From Ottowia thiooxydans DSM 14619 (GTDB lineage Bacteria > Pseudomonadota > Gammaproteobacteria > Burkholderiales > Burkholderiaceae_C), in NCBI RefSeq assembly GCF_000422885.1, contig NZ_AUGX01000035.1, positions 1 to 64,000 of the forward strand: a stretch of DNA of 64,000 bases, written 5' to 3'. Shown one piece after another: positions 18,453 to 27,418 of the stretch. The position numbers and the translations under genes are program-made. How positions within the stretch are numbered: the stretch's first letter is position 1; every line of letters begins with the position of its first letter. The notes under the pieces were generated by a model. It was not told the DNA's origin. It made no database searches and saw nothing but the letters and a program-made list of their open reading frames with translations.

Positions 18453-18485
18453 GTCGATTAGCTTCGATTAGCTTCGATTAGCTTC
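18453..18485. repeat. 10-bp tandem repeat at the 3' end of the HAD gene
   Basis: The unit TCGATTAGCT is present in three consecutive copies and a partial fourth. It spans the stop codon and 3' flank of the upstream HAD-family gene. Slippage would mostly change the non-coding spacer before glf. Confidence 0.85.
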
Positions 18486-20466
18486 GTATTTTGAGGCGGT
18501 TTTTTAGGCCGTCCAGCCAAAGCATGGAACGGATGGGGAGCTGAACGATGCGAGGAGAAAGTGCGGCGGATCCTTCTAGCCACATCCAAGCATCGGATTT
18601 GAACATCTTGCGTTTTGAAAGCGCCATGAGCATGGTGGTCCAGACGTCTTCCAGCTTGAGGGGGCGACACAAGGGTTGGGCGAAGGATCGCTCCTGCCTC
18701 ATATCCGCGATGACGGTGAAAGTGCTCATCGCCAGTGCGTCCATCCGGTTTGGATGACAAATGAAATTTTCCACCACAGCACGTATTTCTGGAGTGAAGG
18801 CTATGAGGCTTTTGCGTAGCTCGGGACTATGAGCAATCATGCGAGCAGCCTGTTGAGCTCCCTCTTGCAGGTACTTTGCATAGGCCAGCTCCGTGTCGTC
18901 GCGAGCTTCTTCGCTGAACTCAGGAATGACTTTTGTGCCTTCTAATCTGTAAGCGCAGGTGCTGGCGTGAGTGGCCGGCAAAAAACAGTGCTCAATGACG
19001 ACCCGCCGTCTTGAAAAAATAGAGCCTGGGGGCGTCACGAAGGCAAAAGCCTTGCCTGCCTGTGCTTCCTCTAGATGATCATGAGTAAGCCCAAGGTAAT
19101 AGCCTTGCGGGGACTGATGAGGATCATTTATCTGATCAAGCATGCGCTTAGCGGACGCTTGGTTATTTAACGACCAACCTGAATCCACAAATGCCCATGT
19201 TGAGCCGTCCAAGAGTCCCTCCTGGCGGAAGTACCTTAGCGCAAGCTCGCGCTTTTCGAGCGCGGAGGAATTCAACAGCTCGGCAGATTCTGGATGGTTG
19301 GTTAATTCTTCGACAAAGGCGTTGGCTTCATCTGACCCGAGGGAGCGCTCCCACCATGCTTCATCCTTGGCAAAGATCTTATGAAGCTTTCCGTATTCTG
19401 ATGGGGGCAGTCCGATGCGCTCCAAAATATCCCGTGGCGTATTCGCATTTCCGGGTAGGACCAGCGGACGCCGCCATTCCGGATGATCTTGTGTCATAGA
19501 CGGGCCGAACCACGCGCGCCTCGATCCATATAAATAGCGCAGCTCGATACCTTCAGGATTCAGTTCCTTAGCGATCTTGAACAAAATCTCGCCGTCGCGG
19601 GCCGCGAAGTAGAGTCGCGCGATACCTCGCTGACGTGCATCATCCAGTACCCACTGTACATATGTCAGCAGGAACGGGACGATGACACTGAAGATGATCC
19701 CATCAAGAGGATGCCTGGCTTCTCCATGGCTTTGTCGGATGGATAGCCGACAGCGGCGACTAAAGCTGGCAATCCACGACGCGGCGGAGTCGCGGGGAAG
19801 GGCTGCACCTGCCAGTCGTGCTTCATGCGCAGTCAGATGGGCAGCAGAAAAGTACCGAGTGAGAATGCCGTGAGCTGCCGCACTGCGGATATCTGCATGA
19901 TGATTGTCGCCGGCATGTAGCAAGTCAGCGCCAGACAGGGCTTCTTGCCCTAGTACCTGTGCAAATAACTTGCCGCTGTGCTTTGTCACCCCGCTATCGC
20001 TCGAAACGTACAGCCTGTCGCCTTCCTGCATCACGTTCTTGCGTTTGAGTATGGGCTCCAGTAGCAGCGCTGGGATGTACATATCGGAAACGAACAGGAT
20101 CTGATGACCGGCCTGCCGCAATTCGATGATGTGCTCGACTGTTTCGGAGACCGGATAGAGGCTTTCTTCTTCGGCAGTCAACTCGGCTGTTACTAACTCG
20201 AGGGTTGTTCCATCGATACGAATTAGGTGGCGCAGGTTCTCATAGATCGCGAATATGTCGGCATGTTCGCGATCGGGGCGAGCTCGCCAGTTTGCTAGCT
20301 TCTCGGCACGGATGCGCGCACTCTGAAATCGGCGGGCAAAGCGTTGGCGTGCGGCTTCGTCGCTGGTTCCAGGAGCTAAGCGCAACCCAAGATCGAAGAA
20401 GAGGTCCCGCGGATAGGCGTGCATCCGGGAGACGCAGGTATCAAAGACATCAAAAGAGTAAACCAT
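18478..20466 (-). CDS. HAD-superfamily hydrolase with large C-terminal domain (COG5610-like)
   Basis: Protein of 662 residues starting MVYSFDVFDTCVSR. Asp6 and Asp9-Thr10 form HAD motif I; FVSDMY and LHAGDNHHADIRSA fit motifs II and IV of the fold. A second domain (about 260-660) begins around YFAARDGEILF and is typical of large HAD-like proteins found in polysaccharide gene clusters. Their precise reaction is not established; phosphatase activity on a sugar phosphate is an inference. It starts 1 bp after the stop of the upstream A+T-rich gene. A tandem repeat crosses its stop codon. Confidence 0.75.
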   Translation of the reverse strand: MVYSFDVFDTCVSRMHAYPRDLFFDLGLRLAPGTSDEAARQRFARRFQSARIRAEKLANWRARPDREHADIFAIYENLRHLIRIDGTTLELVTAELTAEEESLYPVSETVEHIIELRQAGHQILFVSDMYIPALLLEPILKRKNVMQEGDRLYVSSDSGVTKHSGKLFAQVLGQEALSGADLLHAGDNHHADIRSAAAHGILTRYFSAAHLTAHEARLAGAALPRDSAASWIASFSRRCRLSIRQSHGEARHPLDGIIFSVIVPFLLTYVQWVLDDARQRGIARLYFAARDGEILFKIAKELNPEGIELRYLYGSRRAWFGPSMTQDHPEWRRPLVLPGNANTPRDILERIGLPPSEYGKLHKIFAKDEAWWERSLGSDEANAFVEELTNHPESAELLNSSALEKRELALRYFRQEGLLDGSTWAFVDSGWSLNNQASAKRMLDQINDPHQSPQGYYLGLTHDHLEEAQAGKAFAFVTPPGSIFSRRRVVIEHCFLPATHASTCAYRLEGTKVIPEFSEEARDDTELAYAKYLQEGAQQAARMIAHSPELRKSLIAFTPEIRAVVENFICHPNRMDALAMSTFTVIADMRQERSFAQPLCRPLKLEDVWTTMLMALSKRKMFKSDAWMWLEGSAALSPRIVQLPIRSMLWLDGLKNRLKIRS

Positions 20467-20467
20467 T

Positions 20468-21580
20468 TTACTTGAGAGGCTTCTCGTACTTTGAAACTGC
20501 AGTTGCGGGAATAGTGACGCCAGGAATAAATTTTTCTAATTCAAACGTCAGATTTTTTGCAGAAGGACCATTTTTCCAAACCGATAACTCGTCTACCCGA
20601 ATCCGCATCACTCGCTTTTTTGAACGGGAGAACTGATTCAACCCGGAGCCTAGCCTTACAACTCCTCGCCTTGAGGAATTGACTCCCAAATCCATGATGA
20701 ATCTTCTAATTGGTTGAATGTTTTTCTTGTGATGAAATGGAAAATCTATCGATTCTAAAGCGGAAAAGTATGATTTCTGCATAATACCCGAATCATCGAA
20801 AAAATCAGAGCCAAGAATATTTTTAGATAGTGTTGTTCTTGTTTTATCGGAAGCCTCGATGAAATTTAATATAAAACCCCTGGCTATCTTTGATTCGTAA
20901 TTTACAAATTTATATATATTTTCAACATCATAATATTCATAGCTGTAGTCTTCTATGAATTCTATTGGCTTTCCTAATGATGAGGCGAATATAATTGCGC
21001 TAGAGAAATTGCAAGTTATGATTTTTTCATACTTGGAGAGTAAATTAAGTAGTCTGCCGTAAAATTCGGCATCGCCTTCTCCTGCGCTGACTATCCCAAC
21101 ACCATTATTTTGAAAAAAATCTATTGATCCCTCAATGTCTCCTCTATGCTTCAGTAAGATATCGACATTTCGGAGGTCATGGTTTTTCCTTACTTTTTCA
21201 AGTAGAAGCCTGTCATTTTCTTTTCCGGGTGGAGGGGAAATTACGAGCGCTCTTTCTCCCGCAGCGGCCTCTCGATTATCACAAAGCAATAACCAGGGGT
21301 GCGGCAGACAGATAGAAGGTTTTATTTTCGACGCCTCGCGGTGAATATTTTTGTTGTATGCCCAGTGAATTGGCTCAATGTAGTTAACATCCAAAGGCTC
21401 AAAGCAATGGCCAAAATCAACGCCATGGGATAAGCTAAGTGGCGTGGGAGTGTCAAAAGGGAGGCGTAATGAATTATTTAAAATCTTCCCTGCGCCCATT
21501 TTTGCGCTGGATTCGTAAAATTTGGAATGCCGTTTAAATTTTTCGAAAATTTTATCTTCTGATGGGTTGAGTTTTTTCAT
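20468..21580 (-). CDS. A+T-rich orphan, possible glycan-processing protein
   Basis: Protein of 370 residues with no family I recognise. The ATG at 21580 overlaps the TGA of pseI (ATGA), so it is translated within the operon; the longer frame from 21595 is less likely. It is lysine-, asparagine- and isoleucine-rich and its DNA is visibly richer in A+T than both neighbours, suggesting recent acquisition. The centre has NFSSAIIFASSLGKPIEFIEDY, which resembles the donor-site loop of some GT-B capsule transferases (S/T-rich, SLGKP). A glycosyltransferase role is only a guess. No signal peptide or membrane segment is evident. Confidence 0.7.
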   Translation of the reverse strand: MKKLNPSEDKIFEKFKRHSKFYESSAKMGAGKILNNSLRLPFDTPTPLSLSHGVDFGHCFEPLDVNYIEPIHWAYNKNIHREASKIKPSICLPHPWLLLCDNREAAAGERALVISPPPGKENDRLLLEKVRKNHDLRNVDILLKHRGDIEGSIDFFQNNGVGIVSAGEGDAEFYGRLLNLLSKYEKIITCNFSSAIIFASSLGKPIEFIEDYSYEYYDVENIYKFVNYESKIARGFILNFIEASDKTRTTLSKNILGSDFFDDSGIMQKSYFSALESIDFPFHHKKNIQPIRRFIMDLGVNSSRRGVVRLGSGLNQFSRSKKRVMRIRVDELSVWKNGPSAKNLTFELEKFIPGVTIPATAVSKYEKPLK

Positions 21581-22629
21581 TCCATCATGTCCCAAGATAT
21601 TGGCTCTCCTCTATGGACCTCACGAAGTACGCGGCGTCCTAGCACTGCGGTTAAGTGCTTTGGGGCTAGTCCGAAGCCTGGGCGAATGCTTTGAATATCA
21701 CCAAGTGTAATGATGCTGCCTGCAGACAAGTTTTTCACTATATAAAGTGATCTGCGAAACTTGGCATTGCCTTTTTCGCTAGATTTCAAGCCATAGTCCA
21801 CTTTACCGAGTGACTGCCAAGCTGTTTTTGCACCTAGACAAAGTTGAGTTAGTTCAGGCGGCTCGAGCGAAAAACTGTCGTCTGGCCCACCACCGTGACG
21901 ACTTAGCGTGAAATGCTTTTCAATGATCGAGGCACCCAACACCACACTAGCGATGGCAGTTGTGTTGTCCAGGGTATGGTCCGATAAACCGGTAACCAAT
22001 CCGAAGCGGTTCATCATGTCCGGGATGGTGCGAAGGTTGTAATCTTCGGCTGGAGCAGGGTAGCCGCTAACGCAATGAAGGATGGCCAACTCTTTACAGC
22101 CGGCTGCCTTTGCGGCATCTATAGCTTCCTGAATTTCCTCAGCATCGGCCATACCGGTCGAAATGATCATCGGCTTGCCCGTGCTGGCCACGTACTTGAT
22201 CAACGGCAAGTCAACTGCCTCAAACGAAGCGATCTTGTAGGCCGGAGCATTCAAATCCTCAAGGAGATCGACGGCGGTGTTGTCGAACGGGGAACTGAAG
22301 ATGGTGATATTTAACTCGCGCGCGCGGTTGAACAGAGGCTTGTGCCATTCCCAAGGGGTGTAGGCGGCCTGATAGAGCTGATGGAGTGTTTTGCCGTCCC
22401 ACAGGCCACCGTGTATTTGGAATTCCTCCGAATCGCAGTCTAGAGTGATAGTGTCCGCTGTATACGTCTGTAGTTTGACGGCATCCGCACCGGTCTCGGC
22501 TGCCGCTTCGATCAGCTGAAGGGCTCGTTCCAGTGAACCGTTGTGGTTGGCAGACATCTCGGCAATCACGTAGGGATGATGTGCCGTGCCGATAAGGCGA
22601 CCCGCGATACGGATTTCAGGTGTTTTCAT
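21577..22629 (-). CDS. pseI: pseudaminic acid synthase
   Basis: NeuB-family enzyme of 350 residues condensing 2,4-diacetamido-2,4,6-trideoxy-L-altrose with phosphoenolpyruvate to give pseudaminic acid. The N-terminal TIM barrel has IAEMSANHNGSLERAL, VKLQTYTADTITLD and HCVSGYPAP. The GGGPDDSFSLEP stretch distinguishes PseI from sialic or legionaminic synthases. A C-terminal antifreeze-like SAF domain spans about 290-350. Pathway partners pseB, pseC, pseF and pseG lie upstream in the same operon. It overlaps the next gene by 4 bp. Confidence 0.95.
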   Translation of the reverse strand: MKTPEIRIAGRLIGTAHHPYVIAEMSANHNGSLERALQLIEAAAETGADAVKLQTYTADTITLDCDSEEFQIHGGLWDGKTLHQLYQAAYTPWEWHKPLFNRARELNITIFSSPFDNTAVDLLEDLNAPAYKIASFEAVDLPLIKYVASTGKPMIISTGMADAEEIQEAIDAAKAAGCKELAILHCVSGYPAPAEDYNLRTIPDMMNRFGLVTGLSDHTLDNTTAIASVVLGASIIEKHFTLSRHGGGPDDSFSLEPPELTQLCLGAKTAWQSLGKVDYGLKSSEKGNAKFRRSLYIVKNLSAGSIITLGDIQSIRPGFGLAPKHLTAVLGRRVLREVHRGEPISWDMME

Positions 22630-22657
22630 TTTGGTTCCCGTACGGTTGGAGACTTGG

Positions 22658-23383
22658 CTATCCTGCGTTGCCTAGCGCACGCGGTGCGCGGCGGCCGGAG
22701 CGGATGGTCTCCAGCGCACGCGGGCCCTCGTTGAGCACTAGATCCAGGACGCTGGCAAATGGGATGAAAGGTTGGAATACCTGGCGATATTGCGGATGTG
22801 TGTACTCATGCAACTGGACTTGAATTTTGCGTCGGTCGAAGGCGTCACGATCTTTCAATAGATAGTCTTCAGAGCCCGCAGGCGACAGATATTCACTGGC
22901 GCCAACCAGTTCACACAGGGCAGCCACATGCTCACCTCGTTTGCCCGCAGCCTGCAAGGTACTGCTGGTTTGCCAACGGGTAGAAATCCCGAGGGCCGAG
23001 AAGAACCACACAATCAATCCGAGATTGAGATCTGATAGGCGGCCGGTGCCAGCGGCTTTACGCAATGCTTCGCAGAAACTCGGAAAGAATTCCTTGTGAT
23101 AAGGGGCGCCAGCGTAGCTGCCGGAAATCATGCGCTCGAGCTTGCCGGCAAATCGTGCGTCAGCGATTTCGACATCGAGAATGGCTTGTCCTGAGCGCCC
23201 TGCCGAGAGAACTGGAACGGTGGCGTATTCCAAACCATTTGGTGTGCGTAGCCTGTTTCGCTGCTGCCAGGATTGCTTGGAAAATGCCACATCATCCAGG
23301 ATGACCAGCGCATCTACCTGATCGGCAATGTCGAACCAGCCCAACCAGGGCAAAAATGTGGGTTGCAGTATGGCAATGCGCAT
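22658..23383 (-). CDS. WbqC-like family protein
   Basis: Protein of 241 residues from the ATG at 23383 with the family opening MRIAILQPTFLPWLGWFD and the QSWQQRNRLRTPNG stretch. WbqC-like proteins occur in O-antigen and other glycan clusters; their reaction is not firmly established and acyl- or aminoacyl-transfer to amino sugars has been considered. The start sits 19 bp after the preceding methyltransferase gene. It lies immediately before pseI, so it could act on a pseudaminic acid precursor. Confidence 0.85.
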   Translation of the reverse strand: MRIAILQPTFLPWLGWFDIADQVDALVILDDVAFSKQSWQQRNRLRTPNGLEYATVPVLSAGRSGQAILDVEIADARFAGKLERMISGSYAGAPYHKEFFPSFCEALRKAAGTGRLSDLNLGLIVWFFSALGISTRWQTSSTLQAAGKRGEHVAALCELVGASEYLSPAGSEDYLLKDRDAFDRRKIQVQLHEYTHPQYRQVFQPFIPFASVLDLVLNEGPRALETIRSGRRAPRALGNAG

Positions 23384-23402
23384 GGAGTTGTCGCGAACAA
23401 GG

Positions 23403-24464
23403 TCATCGCCGTTCGTAAAGTCGCAATTCAGAGTGAAAACCGTCGACTGTGCGATAGCCAAACGGTATGGTGTTACGGGCCAAGAGTCGGTAGGCATCCA
23501 GGTAGCTGTCATACATCTCACCCTTGATGGGTTCTATGACGCCTACTGTGCCCGGAGCGGTGGCTTTGGCTTTGCCTTCGAGGATATTGCGTAAAAGTAT
23601 GAACTGAGGCCCAAGTCGAGTGACTTGAGACAGATAATTTCTCACCACCTCAGGCTCCATCTCCTGAAATGAGATGAAGTTCACGAATAGGTCAATTTTT
23701 CCTTGCAGCTTTGGGAGCTGCCATGAAGCCAGGGTGGCTGCGCGGTGGCTGGCACGCATTTGGGCAATGTCTAGCTCGGAGGCAGTGCGCGTACTCATGT
23801 AGTCCAGTACGAGTGCGTTGCCGTGAATGGCCGCGAGATAGTGATGCGCACACGCGATGGTTGGAGCAATGTCTACATCGATGTAGAAAATATCGTTGCG
23901 CGGATCGGCCAGCAGGATTTCCCCCAGGGAGCCGAATCCGCCTCCAATCTCCAGCACCGCACGCACAGTAGACAGGTCGCAGTGGCGCTTCAGAAAGCTC
24001 AGGCCAAGAAGATAGTTCAGCGAAGAGCGCCCGAAGCGGCGGCCTTCGAACTCAAATTGTTCGATGGGATCGGCAACACGGCTTTCGCTGAAGCGATCAA
24101 TAAAAATTGCGCCAGGCGTATCGGATGCGAGCAGCGTGCGGTAGTCCGATTCGGCTTGCGCTTCACCTGACATCAGGCGCTCAAGGTGTATGGAACTGCG
24201 AGCGTCGCTAAGTTGCATGCTGTCCAGCGCATCGCGTAACACGTCAAAATGCTGAGGATTAACGTGGTACCCCGCAAACCCGTAGGTGGGCACGAAAAAT
24301 GACAGCGGCCCGGGGAGCGAACGGAACCTGTGCAGGTTATCCCCACGCAACTCATCTACCAATGGACCCAGGGCAGCTCGCCAGAAAGGGGTTGGCCGGT
24401 ATAGCGGATCTGCTGCATCCATGTCACGCAACAGAACATCCAGCATCGCATTAGTTTGGTTCAT
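23403..24464 (-). CDS. putative sugar O-methyltransferase
   Basis: SAM-dependent methyltransferase of 353 residues resembling the putative sugar O-methyltransferase group found in glycan clusters (NanM-like). An N-terminal region of about 150 residues precedes the Rossmann fold, whose SAM-binding motif I is AVLEIGGGFGSLGEIL, followed by FYIDVD. It would cap or decorate a sugar residue. It is 7 bp from the next methyltransferase gene upstream. Confidence 0.82.
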   Translation of the reverse strand: MNQTNAMLDVLLRDMDAADPLYRPTPFWRAALGPLVDELRGDNLHRFRSLPGPLSFFVPTYGFAGYHVNPQHFDVLRDALDSMQLSDARSSIHLERLMSGEAQAESDYRTLLASDTPGAIFIDRFSESRVADPIEQFEFEGRRFGRSSLNYLLGLSFLKRHCDLSTVRAVLEIGGGFGSLGEILLADPRNDIFYIDVDIAPTIACAHHYLAAIHGNALVLDYMSTRTASELDIAQMRASHRAATLASWQLPKLQGKIDLFVNFISFQEMEPEVVRNYLSQVTRLGPQFILLRNILEGKAKATAPGTVGVIEPIKGEMYDSYLDAYRLLARNTIPFGYRTVDGFHSELRLYERR

Positions 24465-24471
24465 GCATCAC

Positions 24472-25083
24472 TCATTTATAAAGGTAAATGGTGTACTCAA
24501 AAGGCGGCCTATCGTCGCGCACAAGATACTCATGGCGCAGGCTCACACGACGCGTTAAATTTCTCTTGCAGTAGTCGAATACTTCGCGTGGATCCGTGTA
24601 GTAAAGATCTGAAGCTTCAAAATCTACGTACGTGGACATCGCGTTAAAGGCCACATACCGATTCGCAGCCGCAAACGCCTTCTCAATGACTGTTTGCATG
24701 AACCCAGCATTGTCGGGCCTCTTGTTATTAAAGACGCCGCAGACGACGTAGGTGTCATGACCTTTGGGATAGTCGTCACCGAGCAGATCGCAGTGCTGAA
24801 AGGAGGTGAGTGAATCATCGGCATGCTTGGCATTGCCATAGTCGACAAAGTCTTGTACAAAATCCAGCCCAAGATAGTGGCCAGAGAATCCGGTCGCTCG
24901 GAGGTGGTCGCGAAAGTGACCTAATCCACACCCCAGATCGACCACTGAGCCTAGTTCAGGGGCTACCTCACGCAGCACCTGAAAACGGCGGAACTGAGAT
25001 GGCGAGTCGGTGTATTGCACCGCCTGAGCTGAGTCACCATGGGCCTGAAACAGGTTTTGATAGTGTTGTTGAAGCGGGTTCAT
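24472..25083 (-). CDS. class I SAM-dependent methyltransferase
   Basis: Small methyltransferase of 203 residues with motif I SVVDLGCGLGHFRDHL (about 41-56), then HYLGLDFVQDFV. Substrate unknown; a sugar or sugar-nucleotide is likely from context. Its ATG overlaps the stop of pseG (ATGA). Together with the gene at 23403 it implies a methylated glycan. Confidence 0.82.
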   Translation of the reverse strand: MNPLQQHYQNLFQAHGDSAQAVQYTDSPSQFRRFQVLREVAPELGSVVDLGCGLGHFRDHLRATGFSGHYLGLDFVQDFVDYGNAKHADDSLTSFQHCDLLGDDYPKGHDTYVVCGVFNNKRPDNAGFMQTVIEKAFAAANRYVAFNAMSTYVDFEASDLYYTDPREVFDYCKRNLTRRVSLRHEYLVRDDRPPFEYTIYLYK

Positions 25084-26081
25084 AGGATAGAAAGGGCTTG
25101 GGCAACGCGACGCGGGCCTTCGGCATCTAGCTTGGACGCAAAAGCTCTGCGCTGGGCGCTCAAAGCTCTTGGGTCAGAAATGAATTCATGAATTTGTCGC
25201 CTTAAGCGACTGAGCTCTGCACTATCCGCGGGGCCGAGATCAAGCGTAAAGCCTTGAGCTGCCATTTCCCGGGTGTCCTGATCTTGCAGATCAGTCAAAG
25301 AGAGGCAAGCATTGGTGATGCCGGCGTACGCACATTCGTATTTGGTGAGCCCGCCGCCGGAGATCACGAAGTCGGACTGTGCATATACTGACTCGATCGC
25401 TGGCGTGAATGGTATGTACTTGGCACGACTTGACGCCATGAAAGGCAGTTCGCTCGGCGCTAAATATGAAACTTGCATCCCTGGAAAATCGAGTGCCTGA
25501 AGTACCGATTGGAGATGTTTTGTACCGATGCTGCCACCAGACAAAAACACCAGGATTTGTTCGATAGGTCGATTCTCTTCCAAAGCGAGGTTATGGTTTC
25601 GCAAGGCGTAGAGTTCGGGTTTGACAGGAAGGTACGTCGGACCAAGTAATTGGTGTCGTGCGCCGTAGTCTAGATTTTCCGAACCAACTCGAAAGCAGAT
25701 GACCATATCGGCCCCGCTGAGATCGCGGCGTTGGTCGTCGTCTATTAGTGCAAGCCGACAAGTGGAGTGTTTGAGCCCGTCAATGTAGCTCTGTTGGGTG
25801 TCATAGCTGTCCAACATCAGAACATCAAAACTCGTACAGACCTCACGGGTGCGTGCGATGCCGCTTGCGTCCATGGGGGGCACGGGAAGGGCTAGTGTGG
25901 CCAGACCGTATTGGGTCAGTAGTTGAGTGGCGAGCGTATCGTAGTGCCCCCAAAACGTGACTTGCGTGTGCGGCGTTTCCATACTCAGGCTGCGAGCCAG
26001 AGAGATGCAACGGGACAGGTGTCCTAAACCCTGCGTCTGGCCGCCGTCACAGCGGAATAAAATTCGCTGAGCGTTCTTCAT
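25080..26081 (-). CDS. pseG: UDP-2,4-diacetamido-2,4,6-trideoxy-beta-L-altropyranose hydrolase
   Basis: GT-B-fold hydrolase of 333 residues that removes UDP from the activated sugar before condensation by PseI. The ATG at 26081 overlaps the stop of the upstream FAD enzyme (ATGA); the frame extends to 26150 but the N-terminus ILFRCDGGQTQGLGHLSRC fits only from here. His21 in GLGH corresponds to the catalytic His of Campylobacter PseG. The C-terminal part carries VISGGGLTKYECAYAG for UDP binding. Part of pseB-C-F-x-G. Confidence 0.93.
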   Translation of the reverse strand: MKNAQRILFRCDGGQTQGLGHLSRCISLARSLSMETPHTQVTFWGHYDTLATQLLTQYGLATLALPVPPMDASGIARTREVCTSFDVLMLDSYDTQQSYIDGLKHSTCRLALIDDDQRRDLSGADMVICFRVGSENLDYGARHQLLGPTYLPVKPELYALRNHNLALEENRPIEQILVFLSGGSIGTKHLQSVLQALDFPGMQVSYLAPSELPFMASSRAKYIPFTPAIESVYAQSDFVISGGGLTKYECAYAGITNACLSLTDLQDQDTREMAAQGFTLDLGPADSAELSRLRRQIHEFISDPRALSAQRRAFASKLDAEGPRRVAQALSIL

Positions 26082-27418
26082 ACACGGGAGAAAGCTTTGA
26101 TGGACTGAAAAACGTCCGTCAAAACATCTGTGGTGAAGAATGGCGGACAACGCGCTCGCCCTACAAGCAGGGCATTGCGCAAATGGTTTTCTGCCAATTC
26201 AGTTTGGTTGCCCATGGAATCCATGAATGCGTGTGTGGTCGCTGGAAATCCTATGGGCACGACGCTGACCATGCTGGAAAGTAGTGTTGCAGGCGATGGA
26301 ACAATACCCATAAGCTTCAGCTCTTGTACAACCTGCGGAAGCAGGGCCTGGAAGTCTGTATGGGTGTCACCAATAACTTCTATGGTGCAGTTGTAGGGGG
26401 CTTGTAGTGGTTGACCGCGCAAATTGGGATACAACGTAACCCGGAATATACGCAGCGATTCGTCGTAACAGGTGACGTGATAGTTCGGGTCCTGAAACGG
26501 CTCATCAAACACTAGGTGAAAGAGCCCGATGGGTCTCGATAGTGGTGGGCGGCCTTCAAAGGGTATGTTTGCTGCACGTAAGAGCAGGGCCGGGGGTAAT
26601 GTCCATGTCAGCATGGAACACGAGACGGTGCGCCCGTCGTCCAGCGAAATCGAGGTAATTTTTCCTCCGTCGTGCGTTACGGCGGCGATGGTGCGGCCAC
26701 AGGCAATTTCCACACCGTCACGTCGCAGGCCTTGGACAAAGCCATCTACCCATTGGCCGATACCGCCGGTACGTGGATAGCGATGACGCGTCGAGCCGAC
26801 GCCTTCCTCATAAGATGCGAAAGCCAGCGGCTCCGAGAAGCGCGAATCTTGCTTTAGGCGACGGGTTTCCTCTGCATCTGCACAGATTATTCGGCGAATC
26901 ACAAAGGGCGTAAGTGGGTGTAGTTGCCCGGGGGCCACACCGAGCTGCTTGCGGATCGTCGGTCCGGCAACCAAAGACGCTAGCGTTGTCCCAAAGCGGC
27001 GCTCCAGCGATTCGGCCAGAGTCGTTGGGGCCGTTTCGTGTCGTGCAATTGGGGCTGCGGCAATTTCCGCCAGGGCCTTGCGTAAGGCGTTTTCCCCCAC
27101 GCGGCGCGCATCGGGGAAAGGGCTGTTTCGGTTCATCGCACCAACGAACCAGTTACCAGCACGCAGCATACGGAAAGTGTGCCACTTCTCTTCGCTCAGA
27201 TCACCGTACAGCAGGGAGTCAATCTCTGCCAAGCCAGTGTCACTGAGGATATGGGCGCCGTGGTCGAAAGCTATTCCATCATCGTTGGAAATCGAACCCA
27301 ACAAGCCACCGCAGTTTGCGTCGCGTTCGACGAGCAGCACTTGGTCATATTGGCGCGCGAGGAGTTTGGCGGATAGAAGCCCCGCAATGCCGCCGCCAGC
27401 TACTATGGCGGTTGTCAT
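26078..27418 (-). CDS. FAD-dependent oxidoreductase, amine oxidase/mutase-like
   Basis: Flavoprotein of 446 residues from the ATG at 27418, which overlaps the pseF stop (ATGA). The N-terminal dinucleotide motif is VAGGGIAGLLSAKLL, followed by a CGGLLGS stretch and GIAFDHGAH. The overall plan matches protoporphyrinogen oxidase-like, amine oxidase or UDP-galactopyranose mutase-like flavoproteins found in glycan loci. The substrate is unknown. It is embedded between pseF and pseG in a tightly overlapping block, so a role in modifying the nonulosonate or a partner sugar is likely. Confidence 0.8.
   Translation of the reverse strand: MTTAIVAGGGIAGLLSAKLLARQYDQVLLVERDANCGGLLGSISNDDGIAFDHGAHILSDTGLAEIDSLLYGDLSEEKWHTFRMLRAGNWFVGAMNRNSPFPDARRVGENALRKALAEIAAAPIARHETAPTTLAESLERRFGTTLASLVAGPTIRKQLGVAPGQLHPLTPFVIRRIICADAEETRRLKQDSRFSEPLAFASYEEGVGSTRHRYPRTGGIGQWVDGFVQGLRRDGVEIACGRTIAAVTHDGGKITSISLDDGRTVSCSMLTWTLPPALLLRAANIPFEGRPPLSRPIGLFHLVFDEPFQDPNYHVTCYDESLRIFRVTLYPNLRGQPLQAPYNCTIEVIGDTHTDFQALLPQVVQELKLMGIVPSPATLLSSMVSVVPIGFPATTHAFMDSMGNQTELAENHLRNALLVGRARCPPFFTTDVLTDVFQSIKAFSRV

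Noticed and set aside
18453-18485. Possible CRISPR or phase-variation array
   Set aside because: Only three copies of a 10-bp unit without spacers; it lies at a gene end, so it is listed as a simple tandem repeat.
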